Source: Zygaena filipendulae (taxonomy: Eukaryota; Arthropoda; Insecta; Lepidoptera; Zygaenidae). From it: DNA of 64,000 bases. Location of the stretch: the NCBI GenBank assembly GCA_907165275.2, contig OU015654.1:7767501-7831500 (forward strand). Reading direction: 5' to 3'. The notes beneath the pieces are model-generated. The model did no database searches, had not been told where the DNA came from, and saw nothing but the letters and a program-made list of their open reading frames with translations. Below, piece after piece: positions 46,346 through 55,642 of the stretch. Numbering within the stretch: position 1 is the stretch's first letter; each line of letters begins with the position of its first letter. Position numbers and translations under genes: made by a program.

Positions 46346-46429
46346 GTATAGATAAGTAAATAAGTAATAAGTATAGATTAAATAGGACATGTAGATATTT
46401 TTTTTAATTTTTTTTCTACTCTGGGACAA

Positions 46430-46690
46430 CAGAATGTCCTTGTCAACCAAATTTTAGTTCTTAGTCCATCTTGTAGATTAATAAAAAATATTGGACACGT
46501 ATGTTTTAATTTTTTACGTAACGTAAAAAATAACGGAGATATATTGGATCGAAACGTCGCGTGACGTCACAACGTGCTATAAACTGTAGCTGTCCAATAT
46601 TTTTTAGTAATCTACAAGACTCACTAAATAGAACTTTGATTTTCATACCCCGGAAACAAGCCTATTTGTACATAATATCTCATCCTGATG
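46430..46690. repeat. Family E repeat, copy 2
   Basis: TAGTCCATCTTGTAGATTAA at the left pairs with TAGTAATCTACAAGACTCA at the right, so this copy forms a hairpin about a GTGACGTCACAACG centre. It lacks part of the middle seen at 11826 and 61793. The hairpin supports a DNA-element origin for family E. Confidence 0.55.
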
Positions 46691-47802
46691 GCTTGCAACG
46701 ATATATACTAGGTCAAGGCGCAGACAGGTCGCCTGTATCTATGTAACTGAATTTTTGAACGTAATTTTCAACCCCTTATTTTTGTTTTAATCTAAGCCCC
46801 TTACGTCTTACGTCGTTACTTCGTTACTACACGTTAGATTAATTTACAACTTTGCACACTTATTAAGGACCGATGACAGTGCAATTATTTAAATACCTAG
46901 TTTGTTTCATTATCCTTACCGGGATCTTAAGAATTAACGATTTTTCATATCTGGTACTCGGTATAGTGCCTTTGTGTCAAGTACTAAGGCGCATGCAGCT
47001 AAGACGTGCACATGACTTAATTTATGAGCAAGCATAATATGACTAACAATACGTATATAAAATAAGTTTTTCCGAGAGGGAGCATGAGAAATAGCTACAA
47101 CACCAAGGATGGCAGCAGGCGCAAGTTTGAAGTCACGCGGGTGAAACCGTGGGGCACAGCTAGTATCTTATAAATAAACACAAAATGTAGCCATTATCTA
47201 ATAATGTAACCTTTTTTAGTTTCAATTTATTATAAGAGTTTTAGCCACCTTAAATCTTATGCTTAATGAGTTGTCAAACAAAATCACTTTGGAACACAAA
47301 TCATTATCGTGCGTGTTTTGAGGTTAACGCGCCGTTTTCCTATATTATAGTAGGCAAATAAGAGTTCTCCAATGTTTTTACAAGAAAATTTCATGTTTCC
47401 AGACACAAAGTAATATACCTACCATAGAACACGCTAAATTGGTACCTATCTCCAATAGAACTATCCTTCGTTGTAATTTTTTTTAGGTATTTCATTTGAT
47501 TAGGAAAATTGAAATTTTATCTACATATACCTAACATTAATAATAAAAGGGGAAAAAAGAAAGAAAGAAAGAAAGAAAACTACATTTATTCCAGCACAAT
47601 ACACAAGAACAAACAAACAAACATTGAACAAGTTGGTTTTGATAAGATTTAATTTTTAGTTTGTTTCTTTGTTATGGATAAACTCATAACCAGCACGCTA
47701 TTTTAAAAATTCTTTCACTTATAGAAAGTTACCTACAGCCTAAGTGAAATATAACTGGTACTGTTTTATGGAAATACCGGACGTGACTAGGTCGTCTTTA
47801 AA
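46691..47802. repeat. Noncoding stretch with a repeat end and a GAAA run
   Basis: 47125-47165 is the 3' piece of a minus-orientation CTAGCTG repeat (CACGCGGGTGAAACCGTGGG). 47555-47578 is a (GAAA)n microsatellite. No gene is recognised. Confidence 0.5.
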
Positions 47803-47931
47803 ATGTTGAGGTTTGTAGATAGCATCGACCGGGACAAACGGAAGTTTGCGTGTCTGCAGTGTAACTATAGTCGTGTAGCCTTCACGTTGCACCGACGCGC
47901 CGCGCGCCGCCCTGGTGCCGCCCCCGGGTAA
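47803..47931 (+). CDS. Small CpG-rich ORF or alternative exon, unrecognised
   Basis: The 42-codon frame from the ATG at 47803 contains KFACLQCNYSRVAFTLHRR, which has a Cys-x2-Cys and one His in the manner of half a C2H2 finger, followed by an Arg/Ala/Pro-rich end. The second half is strongly GC-rich. A donor-like CCCCGG/GTAATT lies at 47927, so it may be the start of an alternative exon of the plus-strand gene. No second zinc-binding histidine is in place, so a working finger is unlikely without a following exon. Confidence 0.25.
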   Translation: MLRFVDSIDRDKRKFACLQCNYSRVAFTLHRRAARRPGAAPG

Positions 47932-48168
47932 TTCTCCACTATCACAGGCCGTAGCTTAACTAAAGGTCACGTAACCTAAATAACTAACTTCGTAAACTGC
48001 CTTGATTCCACGTACCTACCTACTTCTCTGTACTGCAGTTTTAACGCTCCGTGATTTATTCGTAAAATACGTGAGTGGTAGGTACTCTACTACCGAGAAA
48101 CATTAAAATAAACTCGTAAATGTACCTATTTGTCAGTAACAATTTATGTTTTATTGAAATTAATAGCA
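47932..48168. other. Noncoding stretch
   Basis: No gene or element recognised. Confidence 0.3.
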
Positions 48169-48808
48169 GTTTCCCGCGGGAATTCTGGGATAAAAAGTAC
48201 CTACCGTATCCTTCTCTATATCCCGGACAACGTGCAAAACTTCATGATGATCGCTTGAGTAGTTAAGCCGTGAAAGCGTGACAAACAAACTCACATACGC
48301 GTTTGTAAGGATGAGGATTGTTATAATGTCCGCGGTAATTTCGGAGATCCCGCGGAAATTCCAGGTTGGACTATACGTATAAATATTCCTTTTGAATTTA
48401 TTGGTGACAACCGCATGAAAATTCGTTCAGTAGTTTTAAAGTTTATCGCGAACAGACAGACAGACAGACGTGGCAGAGGACACTGTTTTATCATAATTAT
48501 AATACGTAATGTAGGTACCTAGTGAAATTAAATTCCCAACAGCAATTTTCAGTTGCCGTTTGTCAGTCATTTTTCAAATTTTATTTTTACTTTTAGGTAC
48601 CTATACCAAATTTCATGATGATCGGTTTAGTAGTTAAGGCGTGAAAGCGTAACAAGTACTTTTTCCGACACAATGTTTATATGTATTTCAACCAATTTAC
48701 ACAAAACCTTGACAAATTATATGTCCGAACCTTCCTCATGAATCATTCGATCATGAACAGACAGACAGACCCGGCAGAGAACTTTGTTTTATAATATGTA
48801 GAGATATG

Positions 48809-48810
<2 letters not shown>
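48169..48810 (+). repeat. Run of CTAGCTG-family and family H fragments
   Basis: 48169-48330 is a 5'-truncated CTAGCTG copy (TTCCCGCGGGAATTCTGGGA to CATACGCGTTTGTAAGGATG). 48331-48485 starts again with CCGCGGTAATTTCGGAGATC. 48656-48805 is inverted family H (CCTTCCTCATGAATCATTCG; GACAGACAGACCCGGCAGAG). Confidence 0.6.
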
Positions 48811-48812
<2 letters not shown>

Positions 48813-48841
<29 letters not shown>

Positions 48842-48846
48842 TGTAT
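48813..48846. repeat. (ATGT)n microsatellite
   Basis: About eight ATGT units, followed by a looser GTGTATTTAT-type run. Confidence 0.85.
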
Positions 48847-48892
48847 TTGCGTGTGTGTATTTATTTATATAGATATATGTGTATGTATGTAT

Positions 48893-49016
48893 AATAAGAT
48901 CGCAAATGCACCGCGAAGTGAGCTAAAGGCTATCTAAAGGTTGACTGGCAGAGAATGCCATTGTGGCATTAAGTACTTTTGTACCATGATGTGCATAAAA
49001 TTTAAATAAATAAATG
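48893..49016 (+). repeat. LINE 3'-end fragment, plus strand
   Basis: Contains GGTTGACTGGCAGAGAATGC, CATTGTGGCATTAAGTACTT and a TAAATAAATAAAT tail. Same module as at 39928, opposite orientation. Confidence 0.65.
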
Positions 49017-49254
49017 GGTAGGTAAGTCTTGAAAATACGTCTATTCCCGCACTTAAAGTAACTACAAGTGCTGAATTATTAGAAGGCTGATCAAGACGTG
49101 TCAGTGAGCATTTAAGCTAAAGTGTTTTTAAATTTGAGTTTGCAATGTATGCATGTGCTTCTATCTACCCCACCTATAAGGCGTTAAATATGACTAATGA
49201 CCAATGGTTTTATGTAAAACGATCTATAATAAAATTTACTTTTAGATTCATTTC

Positions 49255-49506
49255 TTAGTCATTTTCCAAACGCCTTCGGAAAATCATACTGTCTACTTGG
49301 CGCGTTTTCTTGTACTTAGTCAGAGAGAGATTTTGCCAATCATTATTCATATCTCGATATAATAATATAATGTTTATCGTTCTCCACATCTCAAGACGAC
49401 TCATCGGGTCATGATTCTCCGCCGTCTCCTGACGTATGTAGCTATTTTTGGCAGCTTTTGGCAGTGACGCCGTTGTGAATTGGCGCAAAACGCAATCCTT
49501 CATCAA
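49255..49506 (-). CDS. Unrecognised 83-codon frame, minus strand
   Basis: The frame starts MMKDCVLRQF and ends RRRLEND. It has a normal mix of residues and is somewhat richer in GC than its flanks, which is why it is listed, but there is no domain, no splice signal and no conservation evidence. It may be a decayed exon or chance. Confidence 0.12.
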   Translation of the reverse strand: MMKDCVLRQFTTASLPKAAKNSYIRQETAENHDPMSRLEMWRTINIILLYRDMNNDWQNLSLTKYKKTRQVDSMIFRRRLEND

Positions 49507-49698
49507 AAGGGATAATTACAATCAGATTTTAGCTAAAATTTCATATAATTTATTAGATATTTTATTCTATAAAAATAGATGCCTCTATGTTAGCTGTGTT
49601 ACCAAATAGATCAAATTTTAGCTGTAATTCATATTAATGTGACACTAATCAAAGATTAAATTCATAATTTAAGCAACTTGCCAAGACAGATGTAATTT

Positions 49699-49819
49699 GT
49701 GGATGAGGTGTTGAGTATTATTTTGGCCATTCCGTGGCGGCAGGACTTGCGCAGGCGTCACGTCTATTGCTACGTGGCCGTTGAGCCGCCCGCCCACGCA
49801 GAGCTTGCGACGAAACACA
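49699..49819 (+). other. Candidate alternative first exon with splice donor
   Basis: A GC-rich block (GAGCCGCCCGCCCACGCAGA) ends in AACACA/GTGAGT, a strong donor with the intron starting at 49820. The next good acceptor on this strand is at 51499-51500, immediately before the 116-residue ORF, which would give a 1.68-kb intron and an untranslated first exon. GC-rich sequence continues to about 49880, so the exact borders are uncertain. Start not determined. Confidence 0.4.
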
Positions 49820-49905
49820 GTGAGTCGTCGCGACTCGCGCCCCTCGTGCTCGGGATTCAGTTGATGTGTGAGCTTACGACTGGAAACAACTCCAAAAAAT
49901 CATAA

Positions 49906-51500
49906 AGCATACTGCTTTAATCAAAGTGCAGTACAGCATTGCTTTTGAATAAATTGTTCGATAAAGGATTGAGTGCGCTCCTTTCAATTATTCAAGGTAT
50001 TTTTCTCTTCTTACTAATTTACTTTTCTCTTGAATAATTCTTATTTACATAGTTTTTTTATGATTTAGTGATCTAATTTAAATACAATTTTTTTTTAAAT
50101 CATTTAAAGTATTTAATCAACCAACCCTGCTGAGATTTAGTTTTCTATTCTTTTACTGAAAGTTTTTGCCATGCATGTCACATGATAATATGTTCTGCGT
50201 TTAAATTTACTTTATATTTTTAATTAATGTACCCTTTTACTTCATTATCAACATATAGTTTTAAAGTTAAAACTACAGGATAAAAATGGATTTTTTACCT
50301 ATACTTTGAACTAATGATGCCAGTACCAGATTTACCAAGTAAACGAATACCGAGAATTATTCGGTTTTAAAACTCGACCTAATAACTCGGTTCAATCTTT
50401 AGCAGATTGCAAGCATATTGGACCAAATATTCTAATAGTTCTTTCTGATAGTTTTATCACTTTTGCTTCAAACTCTATTTAAAACTTATCAATAGTGGAA
50501 AGTAGTGGACAGTCATTCAATACATGTCTTCCTATTAGAGGTATTTTACGAGTGCAATACTGGTTCACTGCTTGAAAGATGGATCTGATTTAGAAATTAA
50601 AATTAAAGCATCGATGGCGAGTTGACTTTCTAAATGAATAAATAGGATTGCTTTAAATTTAAAATAAGTCGATTTTACTATGACTCTAACCTAACTCTAA
50701 CACTTTATTTAAAAAAAATACTTGATCATTATCACATAAAAGTCACATACACAATTTCGTAAATATTTGATTTGCATGTACCTACTATGTACCTATTTAA
50801 CTTCGCGAGATACTTCACACGAAAGATACAAATCCCTTCAGGTTACATATTTTTGTAAAGATTATAAATGTAGGTCATGAAATCGCCTGTTGACTGTTGC
50901 TCAGGTATTCGTGTTTTTAATAGATGTACCAAATTCCTGTTCAGTAGGTTACGACTGTCTAGTGTGTACTCATATTGCGCTGGCTATAGCATTGTTCTCG
51001 CATTTTACCGAAACGTCTGCTACGGCCTCGATATAAAATGAACTCTCTGCTGGCATAATATGTTACATTCCACAGTATTTTTAGTTGACGTTTTGGTATG
51101 CGCTTTTGTTAGCCCGTAATAAATTGGTTTGAAGTGACATTCAACCCATATCTTAAGTGACGTGAATAGCCTTTGACATGAGAATGATTCTCGTTGTATA
51201 ATCACTGAAAAATTAAAATACCTACCTCCAAGTAAACAAAAACGACTTTTGGGATGAGTCATATTAGCAGAAGAAATGTTAACAAAGTGAAGTAAATTTA
51301 AATGCGATCCAAACATCTGCATCTGGCACTAGGCCAAATGCCGCTATCAATTGCGATAAATCTGTGAAATTTGATTTAAATTTTGCGCAAAACTACAATT
51401 CATAATAGGCTTTAACAATTTTTTGTCGTTTTTTCGTTTTCGTGTTCTTTGAATTTGAGCATTACTCTTTATTGTCAAGTTTTATTATTTTGGGTTTCAG
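49906..51500. other. Noncoding stretch, possibly intron
   Basis: AT-rich with no repeats that I recognise, which is unusual here. The interval ends in the acceptor TTTTGGGTTTCAG at 51488-51500. The 100-codon minus-strand frame at 51020-51322 shows no domain. Confidence 0.4.
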
Positions 51501-51876
51501 TAAAATAAAATAAAAACTTTAAACAATGTCTGAAAGTAAGAACTTAGAAGCTGGTCAGCAACTCGTCAAAAAGACGATGGATGAATTAGTTCAGCAGAAA
51601 CAAACTACAGAAAAAGTAACCATTCAAGCTAGACAAGAGTTCCGTGAACATTTCGAGCAAAGCTATGAGGAAGAGTTTGAGGAGGAGACCTTCATTGACG
51701 AGCACGGGAACGAGACGACCAACAGAGTGGAATCAAGCAGCGAGAGCAAGCAGCATTCTAGAAGTGCCGACGTCAAAGTCAAAGCGACCGGCCTCAACGC
51801 GGAACAAGTGAAGGCTCTAACGGACTGCGCTAATGAGGCGGGACAGCTTGCGCTTGATTCCAAGTCGGCAAACTGA
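51501..51876 (+). CDS. Acidic, disordered 116-residue protein, unrecognised
   Basis: An acceptor (GGGTTTCAG, AG at 51499-51500) lies 25 bp before the ATG at 51526, and the frame ends TGA at 51874-51876. The composition is host-like: GC and codon use rise within the frame and fall after it. Residues 1-45 are Gln/Lys/Glu-rich and could form a helix (SESKNLEAGQQLVKKTMDEL); 46-60 are strongly acidic (EQSYEEEFEEE); 60-90 are polar; 90-116 may be a second helix (NAEQVKALTDCANEAGQLAL). There is no signal peptide or membrane segment. It may be a full small protein or one isoform of a larger gene sharing the exons at 52.2-53.1 kb. I do not recognise a family. Confidence 0.6.
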
Positions 51877-52161
51877 GCAATGTAATTAGGTTTAACTCTG
51901 ATTTACAATCGACTAATAATCAAATGTAATGTGCAATAATATAAATTCTAATACTCTGGGACGGCTTATTGTGAAAAAAAAGTAACCTAAGTTTAATGCA
52001 CTACATTTCACACCAAACTATTAAGTTACACAATTTCTTATCAAGCTTTCTTCATATCCATATTCCTCTTGACTCCTTTTTACCCTACTAGATTTTCATT
52101 AGCATTACACTAAATATAAAGCTATGAACAATTTTAACGAAAGATAATATTTTGTTTCAGG

Positions 52162-52211
52162 TGTTATGAGAGGCGTGTGATGGTCTCAAAGCGTGATAAA
52201 GACTGTGTCCA
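52162..52211 (+). other. Possible short exon after a good acceptor
   Basis: TATTTTGTTTCAG (AG at 52160-52161) is a good acceptor on the gene strand. One frame from it reads CYERRVMVSKRDKDCVQ then stops at about 52215. A weak donor GTGATC at 52212 would let it splice to 52323. It may be a 5' UTR exon for the next ORF. Confidence 0.25.
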
Positions 52212-52337
52212 GTGATCCATATTTTACGTTTTTTACCCTACATAATAATATGTTACACTAAATTTAAGAATGCAATAAAGTCAATTTCAATAAAAATTGT
52301 GTTGTGCTCAATCAATGTGCAGTTAGTTGAAAAAAAA

Positions 52338-53059
52338 ATGGAGGAAGAAGACGCCGATCGAAAGGATCGACGACTTAAACTTGCAGCTTTTAGTTCCTTG
52401 AATGCGCGAGTGGTTCACTCTTCGCTAGAGCAGAATGTTCGCCAGCAGGCTTCATCTGAGTCCGCAGATGCGAACACCTTCTCGAGTATTTCAACAACTC
52501 AATACAGCGACAGAAGTTTTGTTTCTAAAACAAACACTTTCTCGAGGAGCGGCACTTCGAGTTCGAGCCAAGAAGAGAGTGAAGCAGCACACACAGCCGT
52601 CAAGAGTGGTCAGTACTTAACAGCGGTCCGCGTCGAGACCGCGCGCTCTATGGAGAGTCTCCGTCCAAGTAAAGACACCTCACCCGCTCGGCCCGCCAGC
52701 TCCTGTACGTCGGTCCGGGCGCATCGTAGTTCATTTTTGACAGCCAGCGACCGAGATGTACGGGAGATGCGCGGGGCGCCCGCTCGTCGGGCCCTATCTG
52801 GTGAAGATATGGGAGCTTCGGCAGAAAAAAAGCGAGGACTTTTTGCTAATACCGAAAGACGTGTGTTGCAACAACTTAGTTTACCGCCGCCAGAACGCAG
52901 GCTGACTATCTTAAGTCCCCATAGTCCCGTAGCAATTACCGAACTGCAATGGCCTACGGTCACGCCCGGCATTCGAGGGCGAAGAAAGAAAGGAATGGTG
53001 CTACCAAAACTTATATTACCTCGCAGCGAGTCCGATGGTTCTGAAGTATTTTTTGAAAG
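52338..53059 (+). CDS. Ser/Arg-rich disordered protein (N-terminal exon), unrecognised
   Basis: I chose the ATG at 52338 (MEEEDADRKDRRLK) because the acceptor-like TCAATGTGCAG (AG at 52321-52322) and an A-rich run precede it; the longer frame from 52212 is hydrophobic and AT-rich, unlike the rest. The coding part reads about 240 residues: acidic-basic start, Ser/Thr-rich middle (RSGTSSSSQEESEA), then a basic, Pro-rich end (LPPPERRLTILSPHSP; RGRRKKGMVLPKLILP) likely to bind partners. After VFFER the DNA turns AT-rich, so splicing out at 53045 (GAA/GTATTT) or 53059 (AAAG/GTTCGC) is likely; unspliced, the frame would run to 53153. No domain, signal peptide or membrane segment. It probably continues in exons past the window. 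Confidence 0.55.
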
Positions 53060-53426
53060 GTTCGCATTCATTGTTTTTATTCACAATGGAAAGAAAAGAC
53101 AAAATAATATGCGCTTGAGGTTAGAGGTTGTGTGTGATCTATTTGTGTTTTGATACCATTTTCCTCCAAAGCAGCTGATTCGATTTATTTGGTTTGAATA
53201 TTAGATTTCATATAGATTATTATAAATGAGAATTACGCAGGAAATACGCCATATTTTTTTATATTAGATGCCATTCCAATTTTAATTTCAGCTATTACCT
53301 ATTAATATTCTCTTTCAGATGCAATTAATTTCATTTGCTAGATCACAGAAAAAATCATTCCCGTTTTGCAATGATAAAAATATGATTATAATGCTACGTA
53401 GGCACGTACTTAGTACTTATCGAGTA
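53060..53426. other. Noncoding stretch, possibly intron
   Basis: AT-rich, no gene or repeat ends recognised. If the preceding exon is real, this is the beginning of its downstream intron. Confidence 0.35.
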
Positions 53427-53615
53427 CTAGCTGTTCCCCGCGGTTTTACTCGCGTTAATTTAGAAGTTCCCGCGGAAATTCCGGGTAGTGTTCTATACTT
53501 CTCTATACTCCGGAAAACCTATCCGTATGCAATATTTCATGATAATCGGTTTTGTTGTTAAGGCGTGAAAGCGCTACAAACAATAACACAAACTCACTTT
53601 CGCGTTTATAATAAG
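53427..53615 (+). repeat. CTAGCTG-family repeat, plus orientation
   Basis: Starts CTAGCTGTTCCCCGCGGTTT, contains TTCATGATAATCGGTTTTGT and ends near TTCGCGTTTATAATAAG. Confidence 0.7.
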
Positions 53616-54223
53616 TACCTAAGACTATATTCATTTACCGTAGCATATTATAAACTTAAAAACGTCCAAAATGTAAAATTAAGCCAAACATTTTCCAAAA
53701 TTTTGCCTTTATGACAAATAAAAATAAATTGACAGAAATCATCAAACTAGTACGATTGATTGTTCTGGAAATATAGTTTTATGGCGACTGAATTTATGCC
53801 AAGAGAAATATCAAAAAACATTGCTATTTTATGTGCGAAAATTGTAACGCTATGATTCGCCTAGCAATTTTAGTAGGTAAGTAGGTAGCAGTGAAAATTA
53901 AATATATACTTTTAAAAATATAATAACAGATAAAACACTTTACCCTCGTATTCAAGTAAAATAAAATAATATGTATAAATTGTCTTAACTGAATAAATTT
54001 ATTTTCCGCTAAGATTTTCCGCATTTGAAACGATTTGGATTTTCATTTTCAATTTAGTATTACCACTGTCTTTTATGAGTCAGCGAGTACCTAACACCAA
54101 TTAATTTCCTTATTACTATAAATGCGAAAATGTGTGTTTTTTGCCTCGCTTTTAGAGCAGCCGATCTTCACAATTTTTGTACGGGTATTGTTGAATGCAT
54201 GGTTAAATGGTCGAGAAGCGCTC
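53616..54223. other. Noncoding stretch
   Basis: No gene recognised. 54114-54200 (ACTATAAATGCGAAAATGTG) may be a truncated CTAGCTG-type end. Confidence 0.35.
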
Positions 54224-54226
54224 TAA

Positions 54227-54616
54227 CGGCCGCACTCAGAGTCGTTTTAATGATTACTTAATTTTAAATAAAGATTTTTAAAATAAAATTGCCGCAATCA
54301 GATACGTTCATTAAATTAATGTTAATTGGCATTTGACTAATTAAGTTAAATTTAGTTAAATGCCAATTAACATTAATTTAATGAACGTTCATTCATTCAT
54401 TAAATCTTGAAAGTTTTTAGTGTTTAAAGTGTTTAAATTTTAAAAGTTCATTAAATTAATGTTAATTGGCATTTGAATAATTAAGTTAAATTCAGTTAAA
54501 TGCCAACTAACATTAATTTAATGAACGTCTCTGATTTCGGCAATTTCGTTTTAAAAATCTTTACTTAAAATTAAGTAGATAAGAAATAATCATTAAAACT
54601 ACTCTGAGTGTGGCTT
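54227..54616. mobile_element. Palindromic MITE, family D copy 5, centre duplicated (TAA duplication)
   Basis: Left end CGGCCGCACTCAGAGTCG, right end ACTCTGAGTGTGGCTT, with TAA on both sides (54224-54226 and 54617-54619). The palindromic centre (TTAATGTTAATTGGCATTTG and its inverse) occurs twice, at about 54316-54386 and 54448-54523, making this copy 390 bp instead of 237. Confidence 0.75.
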
Positions 54617-54619
54617 TAA

Positions 54620-55436
54620 GTTTTTTTCCACATAGAATAACATAGGATGAACATGCACCAAGTTCAAAACATGACTGAAACAACAACAATAGTTAGTATT
54701 CATATTATACTCGTGTATAATACAAGTAAAATAGGTAGGTACATAGGGAAAGCTTGTAGTGTTAGACACTGTTAACACTACCCTATTATCACAGAGAAAA
54801 TAAATGATATTAATTCTTATCCAAATAAATACGTTATTTGTCACAATTATTTAATTTAAAACAAAATTGCTCTTTACATCATTCGATTTCAATGAATATC
54901 TTAGGAGATATCGCGATCTTCGAGATACCATGCCGCGCGGCTCAGCGTGGTCGGCTGCGGCTTCCTACGGAACAAATAATTGTGTGTGTAGTTAAATATT
55001 ACAATATAAAATTAGGACATTAATAAACGGCAGGCAGACACATTTTATCACGATAAACAAAAGGGTATGACAACATTATCGTTGTCGTTATCTGTTCTAT
55101 TGATTCTATTCGGGAAATTGATAGAACCAAGGCCACTCATCTAAAATTGAAATTCTATCGTATAATTTGGGATCAAATTAGATAAGGTGTAATCTCCTCT
55201 TATCTGATGACTATAATTTACAAGTGTACTTATGACAGTGGCTCTTATGTTGCGTTTATGTAAGCTGTTAAGTTTCGTGATTCATAAGAGTAAGTACATT
55301 TTATTGAATGGAGGGTTAAACGCTATGATAATAATAAATCGAGACAAATAATATTAAAGTGTCTTGTCTTTGATTTAAAAATTTCTCGGTTCTGATGCTA
55401 TACTTATAGATATACTTGCATAATATTATAATTAAA
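54620..55436. other. Noncoding stretch
   Basis: No gene or element recognised apart from a GC-rich blip at 54927-54965. Confidence 0.35.
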
Positions 55437-55590
55437 GTCCTCTGCCGCGTCTGTCTGTTCGCGATAAACTCAAAACTACTGAACGAATTTTCATGCGGTT
55501 TTTACCAATAGATAGAGTAATTCATGAGGAAGGTTTACGTATATAATTTGTGAGGGTTTTGCGTAAATTGGTTGAAATATAACGATAATC
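55437..55590. repeat. Family H repeat
   Basis: CCTCTGCCGCGTCTGTCTGT and TTCATGAGGAAGGTTTACGT match 21150-21310. It lies about 50 bp from the end of the Tc1 element. Confidence 0.55.
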
Positions 55591-55642
55591 TCTCCTAACA
55601 CGGGTATTGTTATACTTAAAAGGAGACCCCAGTCATGTTCTA

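Noticed and set aside
48813..48846. CRISPR-like or regulatory repeat
   Set aside because: Simple ATGT microsatellite without spacers.
49820..49905. Continuation of the 68-codon frame as a protein
   Set aside because: The frame crosses a strong donor and shows no domain; an untranslated first exon is more likely.
52212..52337. N-terminal extension of the 52.3-kb protein
   Set aside because: AT-rich, hydrophobic translation unlike the rest; the ATG at 52338 after an acceptor-like site fits better.
52610..53071. 153-codon minus-strand ORF
   Set aside because: Antisense to the plus-strand coding block; its translation has no domain and plus-strand splice signals are better.
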